From: DAITPV01 sp050692555
Lineage (GTDB): Bacteria > Actinomycetota > UBA4738 > CALAEC01
Assembly: GCA_050692555.1 (NCBI GenBank)
Contig: JBOGVS010000036.1
Span: forward strand, 1-31,570
Direction of reading: 5' to 3'
DNA length: 31,570 bases
The notes below the pieces were generated by a model. It searched no databases. It was not told where the DNA came from and saw nothing but the letters and a program-made list of their open reading frames with translations. Positions 29,547 through 31,570 of this stretch are shown piece after piece. Position 1 is the first letter of the stretch. Each line of letters starts with the position of its first letter. Both the position numbers and the translations under genes were made by a program.

Positions 29547-31570
29547 ATGGCTCAGCGGTTCGCGTCCCGATATCCGTTCCCCCTGGACGATTTCCAGGTC
29601 AAGGCCGTCTCCGCACTGGCCAAGGGGGAGTCGGTCCTGGTGGCGGCGCCCACCGGATCCGGCAAGACGGTGGTGGCCGAGTATGCGCTGGAGCGGGCCC
29701 TGGAGGCCGGACGAAAGGCCTTCTACACCACGCCGCTCAAGGCGCTGTCGAACCAGAAGTTCGGGGACTTGGTGGCAACGCACGGGACCTCCCGGGTGGG
29801 GCTGCTCACCGGCGACAACGCCATCAACGGCGAGGCTCCGATCGTGGTCATGACCACCGAGGTGCTTCGCAACATGCTGTACGAGGGCAGCCGGACGCTC
29901 GAGGATCTCGAGGTGGTGGTCCTCGACGAGGTCCACTACCTCCAGGACCCCTATCGGGGAGCGGTGTGGGAGGAGGTCCTGATCCACCTGCCGCTGTCGG
30001 TGTCGGTGGTGTGCCTGTCGGCCACGGTGTCGAACGCCGAGGAGTTCGGGGAGTGGCTGGGGACGCTGCGAGGCACCACCCGGGTGATCATCGAGGACCG
30101 CCGCCCGGTCCCCCTCGAGCACCTGTACATGGTGGGCCGGTCGCTCCACCCGATGCACGTGGTCCAGGACGGCCGGGATCTGCCCAACCCGTACGTGGTG
30201 TCGCTGAACCAGCGCGAGGTTCGTCACCGCGAGTACCGCCGGGCATCCGACGGCCGGCGCCAGGTCCAACGGATCTCCCGCCCTCGCGAGGGACACCGCC
30301 GGGTGTACGTCCCCCGGAGGGAGGAGGTGGTGGAGCGCCTAGCCGAGGAGGACATCCTCCCGGCGATCTACTTCGTGTTCTCCCGGGCGGGCTGCGACCA
30401 GAGCGTCCGGTGGCTGATGGAGTCCGGGGTCCGCCTCACGACCCGGGAGGAGGAGGCCCGGATCCGCGAGCTGGCCGATCTCCGCTCGGCGTGGATGGAC
30501 GAGGACGACCTGGCGGCGCTGGGGTTCTTCGACTTCCGGGAGGGCCTGGCCGCCGGCATCGCCGCCCACCATGCCGGGATGGTTCCGGTGTTCAAGGAGA
30601 CCGTCGAGGAGCTGTTCGCGGAGGGGCTGGTCAAGGTGGTGTTCGCCACCGAGACCCTGTCGCTGGGGATCAACATGCCTGCGCGCACCGTGGTCATCGA
30701 GAGCCTGTGGAAGTTCTCCGGCGAGCGGCACGAGCTCCTGACCCCCGGCGAGTACACCCAGCTCACCGGGCGGGCGGGGAGGCGGGGGATCGACGAGAAG
30801 GGATACGCGGTCGTGCTCCACCAGCGCGACGTGGACTTCGAGCGGGTGGCCGGGCTGGCCACCCGGCGCACGTACGAGCTGATGTCCTCGTTCCGGCCCT
30901 CTTACAACATGACCGTGAACCTGGTTCGCAACTACACGCCCGAGGAGGCCCACCACCTCCTGAATTCGTCGTTCGGCCAGTTCCAGGCGGACCGGGGAGT
31001 GGTGACCCTGGAGCGGCAGCTCGAGCGGGACCGGGCGTTCCTCTCCGGATACGAAGAGCGGATGGTCTGCGACCGCGGCGACTTCCTGGAGTACTGGGCC
31101 CTCCGTGAAGAGGCGGAACGGATCCTCCAGGATGCGGAACGGCAGACCGAGCGATCCAGACGGGAAGAGGTCAAGGACGCCCTGGCCTCGCTCAAGCCCG
31201 GTGACGTGGTCTATCTCCCCCGGGCCCGCCGGCGCGGCCTGGCCGCGGTGGTGTCCAACCGGGACGGGCGCCCCACGCTGCTCACCGAGGACCGACGGTT
31301 CTTCCGCGCTGCCGCCGGCCAGTTCGACGCGCCGCCTCGTCCCCTGGCCCGGGTCCCCCTGCCCCGATCGGGGAGCGGGCGGAGCGCTCGGTATCGACGC
31401 GATGTGGCCGCCAGGCTGGTCTCCCTCAACATCCGGCTTCCCCGGAGCCGCAAGGCCGTGCTGGCCCCGGAGGCCCGGGCCAGGGCGGAGGAGCTCGAAC
31501 GCCGGGCCGCCGCCCACCCCTGCCACACGTGCCCCGAGCGCGCCGAGCACGAGCGGTGGGGCCGCCGGGC
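29547..31570 (+). CDS. helY: HelY/Mtr4-type DExH-box RNA helicase, cut by the window end
   Basis: About 674 codons are visible of a large helicase of the Ski2/Mtr4-like family, which in mycobacteria (helY) also follows tatC. Motif I is AAPTGSGKT (about 34-42) and motif Ia is TTPLKALSNQKF. Motif II is Asp127-Glu-Val-His, motif III is SATVSN, and motifs V/VI are FATETLSLGINMPA and QLTGRAGRRG. The segment after that (SSFRPSYNMTVNLVRNYTPEEAHHLLNSSF) is typical of the Ski2/Mtr4 winged-helix/ratchet part. A CxxC (PCHTCPERA) appears near the right edge. The role is probably RNA unwinding for turnover or ribosome biogenesis; the C-terminus is not visible. The ribosome site is weak; coupling to the hydrolase is likely. 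Confidence 0.93.
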   Translation, partial: MAQRFASRYPFPLDDFQVKAVSALAKGESVLVAAPTGSGKTVVAEYALERALEAGRKAFYTTPLKALSNQKFGDLVATHGTSRVGLLTGDNAINGEAPIVVMTTEVLRNMLYEGSRTLEDLEVVVLDEVHYLQDPYRGAVWEEVLIHLPLSVSVVCLSATVSNAEEFGEWLGTLRGTTRVIIEDRRPVPLEHLYMVGRSLHPMHVVQDGRDLPNPYVVSLNQREVRHREYRRASDGRRQVQRISRPREGHRRVYVPRREEVVERLAEEDILPAIYFVFSRAGCDQSVRWLMESGVRLTTREEEARIRELADLRSAWMDEDDLAALGFFDFREGLAAGIAAHHAGMVPVFKETVEELFAEGLVKVVFATETLSLGINMPARTVVIESLWKFSGERHELLTPGEYTQLTGRAGRRGIDEKGYAVVLHQRDVDFERVAGLATRRTYELMSSFRPSYNMTVNLVRNYTPEEAHHLLNSSFGQFQADRGVVTLERQLERDRAFLSGYEERMVCDRGDFLEYWALREEAERILQDAERQTERSRREEVKDALASLKPGDVVYLPRARRRGLAAVVSNRDGRPTLLTEDRRFFRAAAGQFDAPPRPLARVPLPRSGSGRSARYRRDVAARLVSLNIRLPRSRKAVLAPEARARAEELERRAAAHPCHTCPERAEHERWGRR

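Noticed and set aside
1..31570. tRNA, rRNA and CRISPR arrays
   Set aside because: I found no cloverleaf with T-loop consensus, no rRNA-like stretch and no regularly spaced repeats when reading the intergenic regions. Small RNAs without known motifs could be missed.

Overview
The window is high-GC bacterial DNA from an actinomycete (Actinomycetota). The main reason is a complete Pup-proteasome locus: tRNA m1A58 methyltransferase - mpa/arc - dop - pup - prcB - prcA, then pafA, pafB, pafC, tatA, tatC and a HelY/Mtr4-type helicase. This is the gene content and order known from mycobacteria. An InhA-type enoyl reductase, a DUF2017-clpS pair, a DUF3866 gene and a DUF222/HNH (13E12) gene fit the same phylum. 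The class cannot be fixed from the sequence; a deep-branching, uncultured lineage is plausible.

Layout. The left edge (1-33) holds only the first codons of a minus-strand gene resembling an IS630-type transposase. Next come a NifU-N-like protein (-), a thioredoxin-fold protein (+), a slipin-NfeD operon (-), a GNAT acetyltransferase (-), an MBOAT acyltransferase plus SGNH esterase-like pair (+), DUF2017-clpS (-), a PBP4-type D,D-carboxypeptidase (-), an enoyl-ACP reductase (+), a matrixin metalloprotease (+) and an HtrA lipoprotein (+). A GNAT gene with an apparent one-base frameshift and a 48-codon gene overlapping both neighbours lead into trmI and the proteasome genes (13.8-18.9 kb). A lower-GC membrane-protein gene and a DUF222/HNH gene separate prcA from pafA. 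After pafA come a divergent pair (a 17-residue, six-cysteine peptide and an ArsR/SmtB-type repressor), a minus-strand pair (DUF3866 and a ComB-like protein), pafB-pafC, a zinc-ribbon protein, a small membrane protein, tatA-tatC, a membrane protein, an alpha/beta hydrolase and the helicase, which runs off the right end.

How the genes work together. PafA joins Pup to substrate lysines. Pup here ends in Gly-Gly-Glu, so it needs no deamidation and Dop should act mainly as the depupylase. Mpa, with a C-terminal Gln-Tyr-Leu, recognises Pup and feeds substrates to PrcA/PrcB. PafB/PafC are WYL-domain regulators, a DNA-damage activator in mycobacteria. ClpS, HtrA, NfeD, PBP4 and the matrixin add separate proteolytic or envelope quality-control functions.

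Two features of expression recur. Many genes carry a TANNNT -10 hexamer 6-10 nt before the start codon and no Shine-Dalgarno, which suggests leaderless transcripts. Within operons, starts overlap stops as ATGA, GTGA or TTGA. The most novel-looking item is the tiny Cys-rich ORF with a near-perfect Shine-Dalgarno, divergent from the ArsR-type regulator and sharing an inverted-repeat operator with it. It looks like a miniature version of the smtA/smtB arrangement.
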